This document shows positions 32,579 to 40,719 of a stretch of DNA of 64,000 nucleotides, piece after piece (position 1 is the first letter of the stretch; each line of letters opens with the position of its first letter). The DNA comes from Streptomyces sp. NBC_00271 (GTDB lineage: Bacteria > Actinomycetota > Actinomycetes > Streptomycetales > Streptomycetaceae): NCBI RefSeq assembly GCF_036178845.1, contig NZ_CP108070.1, forward strand, positions 6,262,001-6,326,000. Direction: 5' to 3'. Both the position numbers and the translations under genes were made by a program. The notes under the pieces were generated by a model. That model saw only the letters and a list, made by a program, of their open reading frames with translations, was not told the origin of the DNA and did not search any database.

Positions 32579-32779
32579 ACCGCCTTCGTCGCACACCTCG
32601 ACGAGTCCGGCGCGCTGGACCCGGAGGCGGATCCGGCCCACCTGGCGGACGCCGTCTGGGCCCTGGCAGGCCCGCAGTTGTACACCCAGTTCACAGCAGG
32701 ACGGGGCTGGTCCGCCGACACGTACGAGAAGTGGCTGGCCGACACGCTCACCGCCACGTTTGTGCCCTCTCCGCCCTGA
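32579..32779 (+). pseudogene. TetR-family regulator, C-terminal fragment
   Basis: Reads TAFVAHLDESGALDPEADPA, HLADAVWALAGPQLYTQFTA and GRGWSADTYEKWLADTL, the end of a TetR ligand domain. No helix-turn-helix precedes it. A start at 32474 would make a 101-residue product with a meaningless first third. Debris fused to another fragment on the opposite strand. Confidence 0.65.
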
Positions 32780-32868
32780 CCTGCGGCGGAGTGGAGTTGG
32801 TGCTCTGTGGGCGGGTCAACCGGTTCCGCACTCACCCGCCCATCTCGGAACCGTGCAAGGTGTGTTCG

Positions 32869-33294
32869 ATGTCGTGTCATGTCGTGCACACAGCCAAGCC
32901 GAGATCCAACTCCTGTCTCCCCTGGGCGGGCTCCGCGTTGTTCGGAGCCGCCATGGGGTGCGTCGCCTGGTCGCTGACCGTCTGGGCGCGCGCGTACTGC
33001 GACGCGGGTTACGACGCCGGCGGACGCTTCGAACTCAACTTCTTGCTCCCTCTGGTCGTGGGAGCCGAAGCACTCGTCGGGCTCGCGGCGAAGGCCATCG
33101 GCCGACGCCTGGTGCTGCGCGCGCCAACGGCGGTCCGCGTCTCACTGCCGACGGTGCTGGTCGTCGTTGCGACGGTGTGGCCGGCATGGTGGTTCTTCGC
33201 GACCCGAGGGACGCTGGACGGCTATCCCGGCGACTCCGGCCTCTGCCCCGTGAGTAACGTCCCGCCCCAGTGGCCCGACTGGATCCCCGTCTGA
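32869..33294 (+). CDS. Small multi-spanning membrane protein
   Basis: 141 residues from ATG 32869 (MSCHVVHTAKPRSNSC). Three hydrophobic stretches: WAGSALFGAAMGCVAWSLTV, FLLPLVVGAEALVGLAAKAI and VSLPTVLVVVATVWPAWWFF, with a Cys/Pro-rich end (GLCPVSNVPPQWPDWIPV). The weak AAGG-type ribosome site is acceptable. No family recognised. Convergent with the reductase gene at 33357-34427. Confidence 0.6.
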   Translation: MSCHVVHTAKPRSNSCLPWAGSALFGAAMGCVAWSLTVWARAYCDAGYDAGGRFELNFLLPLVVGAEALVGLAAKAIGRRLVLRAPTAVRVSLPTVLVVVATVWPAWWFFATRGTLDGYPGDSGLCPVSNVPPQWPDWIPV

Positions 33295-33356
33295 TCGACT
33301 GAGCTGTCGGCAGTTCGATCCGATGCGTGGTCGGGTCGAACGTGCCGAGCCGCGTC

Positions 33357-34427
33357 CTAGCTGCCGTCTTCGTCCCGGCCATCGTCGAAGACGAAGAGCG
33401 GTTTGGCGCCATGTGCGGGTGCTTCGGCGAACGAGATGGCCTCAGTGAAGCGTTCGAGCGGGAACGGCTCGCCTTGGGGGATGCTCAGCACCTCATCAGC
33501 GACGAGACCGCGAACCTCGGACAGCGCGCGCAGCGCATCCGCAGGTGAGGCAGTGCCGAACCAGCGGTTCAGCCAGAAGCCACGGACCACTTTGGTCTCG
33601 TAGATGACCGAGCGTGCCGACAGCGGGATCGTCAGTGCTGCCGGGTCGGTCTGACGGTGGGTGGAGAGCGCGCCGTAGACCACGACCTCTCCTCCCGGAG
33701 CCAACGCCTGGGACACTTGGGCACCCACATGGCCCGCGACACAGTCGATGGCCTTGCGCACGCCGGCCGATCCCGCGATCTCGGCCACACGCTGCAACAG
33801 GTCCTCGTCCTGCGTGCAAATGACCTCGTCACCACCGAGCGCCTTGATCTCCTCGACGGCATCGCGCCGCCGCACGACATTGATCGTGCGGATACCCAGA
33901 TGCCTGGCCAGCTGAATGACGAGCCGGCCGACGGTGGAGCCCGCGGCCGTCTGCAACAACCATTCACCCGGCTGTACGTCGAGTTCGCGCGTCACCAGGA
34001 GCAGCGCGGTCAACGGATTGACGGCGAGCTGACAGGCGCTGGAGTCGCTCAGATGATCGGAGACCGGTAGGAGCCTTCGTGTATCGGCGACAAGGTATTC
34101 CTGCCAAGTGCCGGCCACCTGCGGCCCGGGTATCGCCGGGACAGCAACGGCCACCACGCGCTCGCCGATCTTCAGGCCCTCGGTATCCGGGCCCAGGGCC
34201 TCAATACGGCCCACGCATTCCATGTGACCCCCGACAGTGGGGAACTCGGGGGAGAAACCGTAGCGGCCACGCAGCACGTGCAGATCACTGGCGTGAATCG
34301 GAGTCGCCTTCACGCGGATCAACGCCTGACCGGCTTCCGGCGTGGGAACAGGACGGGATTCCAGCCGCAGGACATCGGCCGGCTCGCCCACCTTTCCGGC
34401 TACGAGCGCGCGCATGGATTGTGGCAT
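33357..34427 (-). CDS. Zinc-independent MDR oxidoreductase (enoyl reductase/quinone reductase type)
   Basis: 356 residues from ATG 34427, with AAAGG upstream. GroES-like N-terminus (DVLRLESRPVPTPEAGQALI, ATPIHASDLHVLRG, GHMECVGRIEALG), then a Rossmann domain with LLQTAAGSTVGRLVIQLARH and NVVRRRDAVEEIKALGGDEV, the latter with Arg residues that favour NADPH. The cysteines and histidines for catalytic and structural zinc are lacking, placing it near trans-2-enoyl-CoA reductases (MECR-like) or quinone oxidoreductases. Substrate unknown. Transcribed alone. Confidence 0.85.
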   Translation of the reverse strand: MPQSMRALVAGKVGEPADVLRLESRPVPTPEAGQALIRVKATPIHASDLHVLRGRYGFSPEFPTVGGHMECVGRIEALGPDTEGLKIGERVVAVAVPAIPGPQVAGTWQEYLVADTRRLLPVSDHLSDSSACQLAVNPLTALLLVTRELDVQPGEWLLQTAAGSTVGRLVIQLARHLGIRTINVVRRRDAVEEIKALGGDEVICTQDEDLLQRVAEIAGSAGVRKAIDCVAGHVGAQVSQALAPGGEVVVYGALSTHRQTDPAALTIPLSARSVIYETKVVRGFWLNRWFGTASPADALRALSEVRGLVADEVLSIPQGEPFPLERFTEAISFAEAPAHGAKPLFVFDDGRDEDGS

Positions 34428-34673
34428 GAGTGACCTTTCGCACCCGAGAGCCCCCTGGAGTCCCCGACATCACGCTAAGCGCCACTGGCAGGCTCTGCAA
34501 TCCAGCCTCCGACGGCTCCACCTGGTCGCCGGTCCCGCAGGCAACGTTGCGCGCGCAGCCAGTGCACCGCGCAGCATCTCCGGAGTACCGCCGCAGACGG
34601 CACCGCGCCCCCCAATGAAGGCGGGAGGCCCGGTGCGGCCGGACGGTGGCTGTGTCGTGGGGCGCCAGGGTGG

Positions 34674-35222
34674 CTACCAGGAGAGGGCGTCCGCCGCGTT
34701 GTCCTGCCAGTAGGTGACGGTGGCGGCGCTGTTGAAGAAGACACCGCCGTTCGCCAGCTTCAGGGTCTTCTCCGTGTTGGTCCCATGGCCCTGCTTGTCG
34801 GCGAAGATCACGCCCAGGGTCTTCTCCTTGGCGCCACCTTCGCCGTCGGGGGAGTACGTCGTGATGCCCGCGTACGCGGACTGGCCGGGCTCGAGCACCA
34901 GCACGGCCTGCGGAGTGGTCTCGTCAGCCCACGCCAGCGGGGCCTGGGCGTCGGCGCCGGCCCTCAGGAAGGGGGCGCTGTAGGCGTAGCAGGGCTTGGT
35001 GCCGGTGTTGGTGGCCTTGAGCAGCAGGTGGTTGATCGGGCGGGACACCTCGGTGACGGTCAGCTTGGTGTTCGCCGTCGTGCAGGTGACGACCGAGGAC
35101 GCCTTCGTGGTGGCGGCGGAGGCGGTCTGCTCGGCGGCCTGGAATCCGACGAGCGCGAGGGCGGCGGCGACGACCATGGAGGAGGCGGCCGTGTGGGAGG
35201 CGAAACGAGTGGCGATACGCAT
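34674..35222 (-). CDS. Secreted DUF4232-like protein
   Basis: 182 residues from ATG 35222, with GAAGG upstream; the longer frame to 35801 overlaps the XRE gene and is rejected. The signal peptide ends near ASA at residue 36. The mature part begins TTKASSVVTCTTANTKLTV and continues HLLLKATNTGTKPCYAYSAP, LVLEPGQSAYAGITTYSPDG, a pattern seen in DUF4232 extracellular proteins with a disulphide between the two early cysteines. Function unknown. Divergent from the XRE regulator. Confidence 0.75.
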   Translation of the reverse strand: MRIATRFASHTAASSMVVAAALALVGFQAAEQTASAATTKASSVVTCTTANTKLTVTEVSRPINHLLLKATNTGTKPCYAYSAPFLRAGADAQAPLAWADETTPQAVLVLEPGQSAYAGITTYSPDGEGGAKEKTLGVIFADKQGHGTNTEKTLKLANGGVFFNSAATVTYWQDNAADALSW

Positions 35223-35458
35223 GAGTGGACTGCCTTCTCTGAACGTCTGGGCGCGCCTGAAGTGCGGGCCATGAACGTGGAGTTGAGCGGGGCCGATCAC
35301 CGTGTCCGGCGAGGCGCCGTGCTTGGATGGCCCAAGGCTGTGCCATGCGGCGTCCCATCCGCCATTCCCTCGGGAATTTCGGGACGCTGGGATGCGCGCA
35401 CTGGCTCTGAACTGGAGAAACGTGACCTTCCTGGGAAGTCGAACGGAATGGAGTACTG

Positions 35459-36790
35459 GTGGGGGCGGCTGAGGAGATTGCTGATTTCGCGGCGCTGCTG
35501 CGCGAGTTGAAGCAGCGATCCGGGCTGAGTTACGAGGCTCTGGCGAAACGGGCGCACATGAGCACCTCGACGCTGCACCGGTACTGCAAGGGGGAAGGAG
35601 TGCCGGCCGACTACGCGGCCGTCTCGCGCTTCGGCCGGGTGTGCAAGGCGACTCCCGAGGAACTGGTCGAGTTGCACCGGCGCTGGGTCCTGGCGGACGC
35701 AGCGCGGGAACGCGCCCGGCGGGCCGCAGCGGATTCGGAACCGGACACCGCGCCCCCGCCCGCACCGGCGCAGCCGACCGCGTCCGCGACTGCGCCCACA
35801 TCCATGAGCGAGCCGGGGGGCCCTCCCGGGTCCGTCGCCGAACCGTCGCCGGAGGCGGTTGTCCTCGCTCGCCGCACGCCGACGCTCATCCGGACCACCC
35901 GCAGGCGGTGGGCCCTGATCGCGGCGAGCACCGCCGTCGTCGTCGCCGTGTCCACCGCGCTCACGGTCGACCTGAAGGGCGGGGGGACGGACCTGGCGGA
36001 GAACGGCCGGCCGGCCGACACCGTGACCTCCTCCGGACAGCCGGCCTCCACCGCCTCCACGCTGCGCCCATCGGCGTCCATGTCCCCCTCCGCGCGTCCG
36101 AGCCGCTCCCCGGCCCCAACCCCCAGGGCGCCCGACGCCAAGCCGTCGGTACACAGCACCGACACGGGCCGCGCCCAGGACAGCGATGAGGTCCCGCTCA
36201 CGGTGAGCACCCGCACCTATGCCTGGGACGACCCGCAGTGCGAGGCGAAGTACCTGATCAACCGGCCTCCCGACGAAGTCTCGCCGCCGGTGATGGGGCA
36301 GGACGTGCCGGGCTGGGTGAAGGCGCACGGCGCCATCGCCGCCGATCGGCAGCGGGTGGCGCTGACCGTCCAGGGCACCGGGGACGAAACCGTCGTCATC
36401 GAGTCCATGCACGTCCGCGTGGTCAACTCGAGCACGCCCCCGGCCTGGAACGCGTACCTGGGGTCGTCGGGCTGCGGCGGAGGCGTGGAGACGAGGTCGT
36501 TCGACACGGACCTCGACGCCGGTCACCCCACCACCGTGCCGAAGGCCGGCCAGCGCGGTCTTCCCTACAAGGTCAGCCAGTCCGATCCCGAGGTCCTGTA
36601 CATCACCGCCCATGCCAGTGCCCACGACGTGAAGTGGTGGGTGGAGCTGCAGTGGTCCAGCGGCGGCCGTCAGGGAACCACACGGATCGACGACCACGGA
36701 ATACCGTTCCGCACCAGCGGCAGTCGGGGCCGTCCCGTCTACGAGCACCTGGTCGGCGGCACCGAGTGGTTCAGCGTGGCGGAGAACTGA
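35459..36790 (+). CDS. Membrane-anchored XRE-family regulator with extracellular domain
   Basis: 443 residues from GTG 35459. XRE helix-turn-helix at residues ~8-70 (LLRELKQRSGLSYEALAKRA, MSTSTLHRYCKGEGVPADY). A Pro/Ala/Ser linker, one membrane helix (WALIAASTAVVVAVSTALTV, ~residues 151-170), an extracellular Ser/Pro stalk, then a folded C-terminal domain (TYAWDDPQCEAKYLINRPPD onward; LYITAHASAHDVKWWVELQW). So it could sense outside and bind DNA inside as a one-piece receptor. The ~45 bases before the start are conserved in the remnant at 48970-49078. Confidence 0.85.
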   Translation: MGAAEEIADFAALLRELKQRSGLSYEALAKRAHMSTSTLHRYCKGEGVPADYAAVSRFGRVCKATPEELVELHRRWVLADAARERARRAAADSEPDTAPPPAPAQPTASATAPTSMSEPGGPPGSVAEPSPEAVVLARRTPTLIRTTRRRWALIAASTAVVVAVSTALTVDLKGGGTDLAENGRPADTVTSSGQPASTASTLRPSASMSPSARPSRSPAPTPRAPDAKPSVHSTDTGRAQDSDEVPLTVSTRTYAWDDPQCEAKYLINRPPDEVSPPVMGQDVPGWVKAHGAIAADRQRVALTVQGTGDETVVIESMHVRVVNSSTPPAWNAYLGSSGCGGGVETRSFDTDLDAGHPTTVPKAGQRGLPYKVSQSDPEVLYITAHASAHDVKWWVELQWSSGGRQGTTRIDDHGIPFRTSGSRGRPVYEHLVGGTEWFSVAEN

Positions 36791-36836
36791 TCTCCAGGGT
36801 CCGGACACCGAGGACATGTTCTGGGCACGGCGGGGG

Positions 36837-37598
36837 CTACTTGTGCTTCCCGCTGCCCTTCTCGCCGCTTGCCCGGCCGTTTCCGGCCGTGTTGTCCGTG
36901 CCGCCGGAGGTGCCCTTGCCGGAGGCGCCGGCGCTCCCCGCCTTGCCGTTGCCGGTGGTCTTGCTCGGCGCGGCTGTCGCCCGTGCCAGCTGCTCGGAGC
37001 AGTACGCGGCGACCTTGTCCTTCCCGCCGGCGGCCGTGACGAGTCGCTGCCAGGCTCGCGAGTCGAGCGCTTTGCCGCGGTCCTTGACCTGCTCGTAGGC
37101 GCGGCAGTGGGCTTCGGTGTCCTTGGCGGTGGCCGGGCGGTCCGTCGGTCCGGGGACGCCGGAGGACGCCGACGAGGCCCCACCGCCCGGCTGGTCCGGG
37201 GCGACCGCCGACGGGTGTACGGTCCCCCGCCCGGCACCGTCACCGTCCGTGGACGAGCCGACGGAACCGATGGTCGCGACCGCGACTCCACCCAGCGTGA
37301 GGCTGGCGAACACCACGCCGAGCGTCAGCTTCACAGGACGCCTGGCGCGCCGCTCCGCGGGCAGCCGCCAGTCGTCCCGGCGCCGGGTACGCGCCCGGTG
37401 CGCGCCTGTGTCGTGCGCGGCCCGGAAGGCGGTCAGGGCCCGCTGCTCGGCCTCGGGCTCGAGATGGCCTCGTAGGACGGCGCCCAGCTCCGTTTCCAGG
37501 GTGGCGGCGTCACGCGCCTCCCACGTGTCGGACGCGGCGCCGCCAGGGTGCACACGTCGACGGCCAGGAACTCCGTGGCCGCCCAGCCGTTCACCCAT
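36837..37598 (-). CDS. Membrane protein, putative anti-sigma partner
   Basis: 253 residues from ATG 37598. About 90 cytoplasmic residues (ATLETELGAVLRGHLEPEAE, AFRAAHDTGAHRARTRRRDD), one membrane helix (LTLGVVFASLTLGGVAVATI), then an extracytoplasmic part with AHCRAYEQVKDRGKALDSRA, AAYCSEQLARA and a Gly/Ser/Lys tail. It lies 88 bases downstream of the ECF sigma gene on the same strand, the usual place of the regulator of such a sigma factor. No zinc HxxxCxxC motif is present, so binding to the sigma factor is inferred. Confidence 0.65.
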   Translation of the reverse strand: MGERLGGHGVPGRRRVHPGGAASDTWEARDAATLETELGAVLRGHLEPEAEQRALTAFRAAHDTGAHRARTRRRDDWRLPAERRARRPVKLTLGVVFASLTLGGVAVATIGSVGSSTDGDGAGRGTVHPSAVAPDQPGGGASSASSGVPGPTDRPATAKDTEAHCRAYEQVKDRGKALDSRAWQRLVTAAGGKDKVAAYCSEQLARATAAPSKTTGNGKAGSAGASGKGTSGGTDNTAGNGRASGEKGSGKHK

Positions 37599-37685
37599 GT
37601 CCGCTTCCGTTCCTGTTCGACCGGTTCGATTCGTTCGGCGTTCCGAGTCTGACGACTGTCAGTCGGTCACTGTTGCCTGCGTCGT

Positions 37686-38345
37686 TCATTTCGACTCCCC
37701 CAGCGTGGGGGAAGCCTCATTCGTCACACCCTTGTCCGATTCACCGGCGACGCCCAGTTGGTGGGCGAGGCGTTTCAGGCCCCGGTGGGCGGCAGTGCGC
37801 ACCGCTCCCGGGCGCTTGCCGAGGACGCGTGCGGCGGCGGGACCGTCCAGGCCGACGACGACCCGCAGGAGCACGGCCTCGGCCTGGTCCCGCGGCAGCC
37901 CGCGGACCAGTTCCAGCGCCCGCTCGGTGGACAGGGACTCCAGGGCCTCGTCATGGGTGCTGTGCCGGCTGGGCAGGTCCAGTACGTCCTGTTCGGTCCC
38001 TCCTGGCCGGGGCCGTACGCGCTGGCGGCGCAGATGGTCCAGCGCCCGGTGCCGGGCGATGGTCGAGGTCCAGCCGCGGAACCCGGCCCCGTCCCCCTTG
38101 AAACGGCCGAGGTCACGGGCGATCTCCAGCCAGGTGTCGGAGGCCACGTCCTCCGCGTCGTCGCCGACCAGGCCGCGCAGATAGCCGAGCAGGCCCGGCT
38201 GCACGATCCGGTATGCGACCGCGAAGGCCGTCTCGTCGCCGTCCTGGGCCCGCGCGACCGCCGCGCCCAATTCCCCGTCGTACGCCTGTACGCGCCGGGG
38301 TTGCCGTACCTGGCCCAAGACTGTCCTCGTTCGTACCGGGTTCAT
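37686..38345 (-). CDS. ECF-type RNA polymerase sigma factor
   Basis: 219 residues from ATG 38345; a TTG at 38318 with GAGGA before it would give 210 residues and has the better ribosome site. Region 2: AYRIVQPGLLGYLRGLVGDD then AEDVASDTWLEIARDLGRFK and FRGWTSTIARHRALDHLRRQ. Region 4: LVRGLPRDQAEAVLLRVVVG, RPGAVRTAAHRGLKRLAHQL. Probably controls an envelope stress set together with the membrane protein encoded next. No autoregulated promoter could be defined by eye. Confidence 0.88.
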   Translation of the reverse strand: MNPVRTRTVLGQVRQPRRVQAYDGELGAAVARAQDGDETAFAVAYRIVQPGLLGYLRGLVGDDAEDVASDTWLEIARDLGRFKGDGAGFRGWTSTIARHRALDHLRRQRVRPRPGGTEQDVLDLPSRHSTHDEALESLSTERALELVRGLPRDQAEAVLLRVVVGLDGPAAARVLGKRPGAVRTAAHRGLKRLAHQLGVAGESDKGVTNEASPTLGESK

Positions 38346-38510
38346 GGCGAGTGCGTGCCGTCCGCCGTGCTCCGGTCACATCGACGGCCCCATGGTGACC
38401 AGCGTCTGTCCTCACAGAAGTGTCACAACGCCTCGGGCGCCCCTTCACGCCGTCGCCGGTGCCCGCCACCCAGCCGCCGAGGACGCGCGGGCCGACGCGG
38501 GTCACGGCCC

Positions 38511-38924
38511 TCACCGCGGCCGCCGATTCCGGGGTTCGGGTGCGCCCGCCGTCGCGTCACGGCACAGCAACCGCAACGAGCCGTGTCCGGCGAAGCAACG
38601 GCGGGCCTCGTCGATGGGATCCCACAGCCGTCCCTCGGCCGTGCGGATCCGGTGGTCGCCGTCCGCCTCCCACCACTCGGCGTCCGCTTGGCGGACGATC
38701 ACCTCACCCGCATACGCCCCGAAGCCGCGCAGCACGCTCGCCACGGCGGCGTAGGGCGTGTCCTCCCGCCGCAGGTCGTCGATCATCCGGTCGACGCGCC
38801 ACAGGCTGGATGCCGAGTAGTCGAGGCGCAGCCGTGCCCCCTCCCGCATCGTCACCACCGTGTCCGCCGCCCACCGCACGGGCCTGGCGGACGCATGGGG
38901 TCTCGTCTCCTGCTCTGTCGTCAC
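38511..38924 (-). CDS. Hypothetical protein
   Basis: 137 residues from ATG 38924 (MTTEQETRPHASARPVRWAA). Globular mixed composition with DYSASSLWRVDRMIDDLRRE, GFGAYAGEVIVRQADAEWWE and the final LRLLCRDATAGAPEPRNRRP. No signal or membrane segment. The segment looks like a family I have seen in Streptomyces but cannot name. Divergent from the DUF1877 gene. Confidence 0.6.
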   Translation of the reverse strand: MTTEQETRPHASARPVRWAADTVVTMREGARLRLDYSASSLWRVDRMIDDLRREDTPYAAVASVLRGFGAYAGEVIVRQADAEWWEADGDHRIRTAEGRLWDPIDEARRCFAGHGSLRLLCRDATAGAPEPRNRRPR

Positions 38925-39089
38925 ATACGAAGAGCGAGGTCGGCGGTCGATCCGTCACGCTGTACCGGGGGATTCCCGGCGACCGGCGAGGTGCCGCCCC
39001 ACCCCGCGGACGACGGTCGAGGTGTCCTGCCTCGAACGGGGTCCGTCGGGTCGCGTAATGCTTCGTCGCCCCCGTGCGCTCCCTCTGGC

Positions 39090-39584
39090 ATGAGTACGTA
39101 CCTCCGTCTGCGATCGGTGCCGCCTCCCGCACTGCGCAACAGCACGACCTGGCTCGAACGACTCTTCGAGGACGACTCGGAGACCGTCCGGCACCGGGTC
39201 GGCCGGCACCGCGAAGAGGCGCTGGACAAGCGTTATCTGGACCAGGAACGCATCTACGCCGGCGCTCCCCCGAATCGTGCCGAACACCGGCCCCAGACCC
39301 AGGTGGTGCTCGGTGGCCGGCCGGTGTTCCGCACCGACCGGCACAAGCCGCCGTTCCTGGTGCTGACGGCGGCCCAGGCCCGCCGGGTGGCCAGGTTCCT
39401 GGCCGTGGCCGACTTCGACACGCTGTGGGATTTCGCCCGCGCCGAACTGCTGCCGCGCTACGGCGGCGTGACCGCGGAGCCCGAGACGTGGTACGCGTTC
39501 GCGGTGGCGCACCGGGAGTTGAGGGCGTTCTACGCACAGACGGCCGAGTGCGGGGACGCGGTGGTGAAGTGGCTGCCGACCTGA
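39090..39584 (+). CDS. DUF1877 (YfbM-like) family protein
   Basis: 164 residues from ATG 39090 (MSTYLRLRSVPP); the open frame upstream overlaps other genes and is rejected. The pattern fits the family: short helical N-terminus, LDKRYLDQERIYAG, LTAAQARRVARFLAVADFDT and the closing FYAQTAECGDAVVKWLPT. Soluble; function unknown. No clear ribosome site, so it may be leaderless or use a weak site. Confidence 0.75.
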   Translation: MSTYLRLRSVPPPALRNSTTWLERLFEDDSETVRHRVGRHREEALDKRYLDQERIYAGAPPNRAEHRPQTQVVLGGRPVFRTDRHKPPFLVLTAAQARRVARFLAVADFDTLWDFARAELLPRYGGVTAEPETWYAFAVAHRELRAFYAQTAECGDAVVKWLPT

Positions 39585-39757
39585 GGCGCGCGTAGGGCCC
39601 TGGGCAAGCCATCGTCATGTTTGCTCACCTTTCGTCCGTCTCGTTCCTTGCGGTCGAGCAGGTACGTACGGCGAGGCCGAGGTGTAACACTTCCGGCCGA
39701 GTGCGCTCTTTCCATGCGGACGACCGTGTCGGTCGGCCAGGACAGGGGGCACGACTC

Positions 39758-40540
39758 GTGCAGCGGATGGGCGAAGACGGCGGGGCGTACGGCGAGGATC
39801 CGTACGGCGATGCCGGGCACGCGTATGCCTACGGCTACGAGTACGGCGGCAGCGTCGACACGGACACGGGCACGATGTCCTGGGACCCGGTGGAACTCGC
39901 GCAGTGGACGCACCCGCAGTACAGCACCCATGCGACGTGGACGGACCCCCTCGCCGCCGGAGCCCGTCCCTACGTGGCCGGACCGGACCCCTCCACGACG
40001 CCGTGGGACTCTCCCCACGGTGACATCCTCACCGTGCCGCGCCCGGAGTTCGACACCGTCGCCCCCCTGCCGGAACCGGAGACGCCGGTGAACGAGTCGG
40101 TGCGGCCCGTCCTCGTCGAATCCTCGGGGCGACGCCGACGCCGCGTGCCCCGCGCCGCCCGGCTGCTGCTGATCCCCGCCGGCGGCTACGTCGCCCTGCT
40201 GATCAGCACGATGCTGGGCGGACCCGGCATCGGTTCTCCGTTCGGCCCGCAGCCGGACTCCACGCACCCGGCCACGCCCCGGGCGACCGCGCCCGACGCC
40301 TCACCCGGCACGGGCCACTCCACAGGGAGCGCGAGTCCCACCGCAGGGCAGCGGAACCCCGGCCCCGCGGTGCACAAGACCCCCGGTCCCACCGACCGGC
40401 CGGCCGCCTCCGCCACTCCTGCGGCCACGTCCGGGCCCACCGCGGCGCCCACCGGGATCACGTCCCCGACCTCGCGCGCCGCTCCCACCCCCACCCGCAA
40501 GGGTCGTGCCATCGGCTCGTCCCACCATCCCGTGAAGTGA
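39758..40540 (+). CDS. Single-pass membrane protein with Pro/Thr-rich extracellular tail
   Basis: 260 residues from GTG 39758, with AGGGGGC upstream; ATG 39767 possible. The N-terminal half is acidic and Tyr-rich (AYAYGYEYGG, WDPVELAQWTHPQYS), then RRRRRVPRAARLL and one membrane helix (LLIPAGGYVALLISTMLGG), and a Pro/Ser/Thr tail. It precedes the bifunctional penicillin-binding protein gene by 180 bases on the same strand. Such acidic membrane proteins are often found next to PBP genes in Streptomyces, but no function is known to me. Confidence 0.6.
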   Translation: MQRMGEDGGAYGEDPYGDAGHAYAYGYEYGGSVDTDTGTMSWDPVELAQWTHPQYSTHATWTDPLAAGARPYVAGPDPSTTPWDSPHGDILTVPRPEFDTVAPLPEPETPVNESVRPVLVESSGRRRRRVPRAARLLLIPAGGYVALLISTMLGGPGIGSPFGPQPDSTHPATPRATAPDASPGTGHSTGSASPTAGQRNPGPAVHKTPGPTDRPAASATPAATSGPTAAPTGITSPTSRAAPTPTRKGRAIGSSHHPVK

Positions 40541-40655
40541 TCCAAGGCCCCGACGTGGCCGATCGCCGACTTCGCGACGCTCCTGCGCGGCAGCCGCCGT
40601 ACGACGGCCTTCCACAGGCCACACCCCACCCCGAGGTCTGGCAGCCCGGACCGTC

Positions 40656-40699
40656 CGAGACACCACAGTCGTACTGACGAGACACCACAGTCGTACTGA
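40656..40699 (+). repeat. Perfect 22-bp tandem duplication before the PBP gene
   Basis: 40656-40677 and 40678-40699 are identical (each begins CGAGACACC and ends CGTACTGA) and lie just 20 bases before the start codon at 40720. It may be a doubled regulatory or promoter element, or a replication-slippage product. Confidence 0.8.
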
Positions 40700-40719
40700 G
40701 AGGACAGTGATCAGAGCCC

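Noticed and set aside
39617..39757. Upstream in-frame start for the membrane protein at 39758
   Set aside because: No ribosome site and the added residues do not resemble the rest; GTG 39758 has a good purine-rich site.
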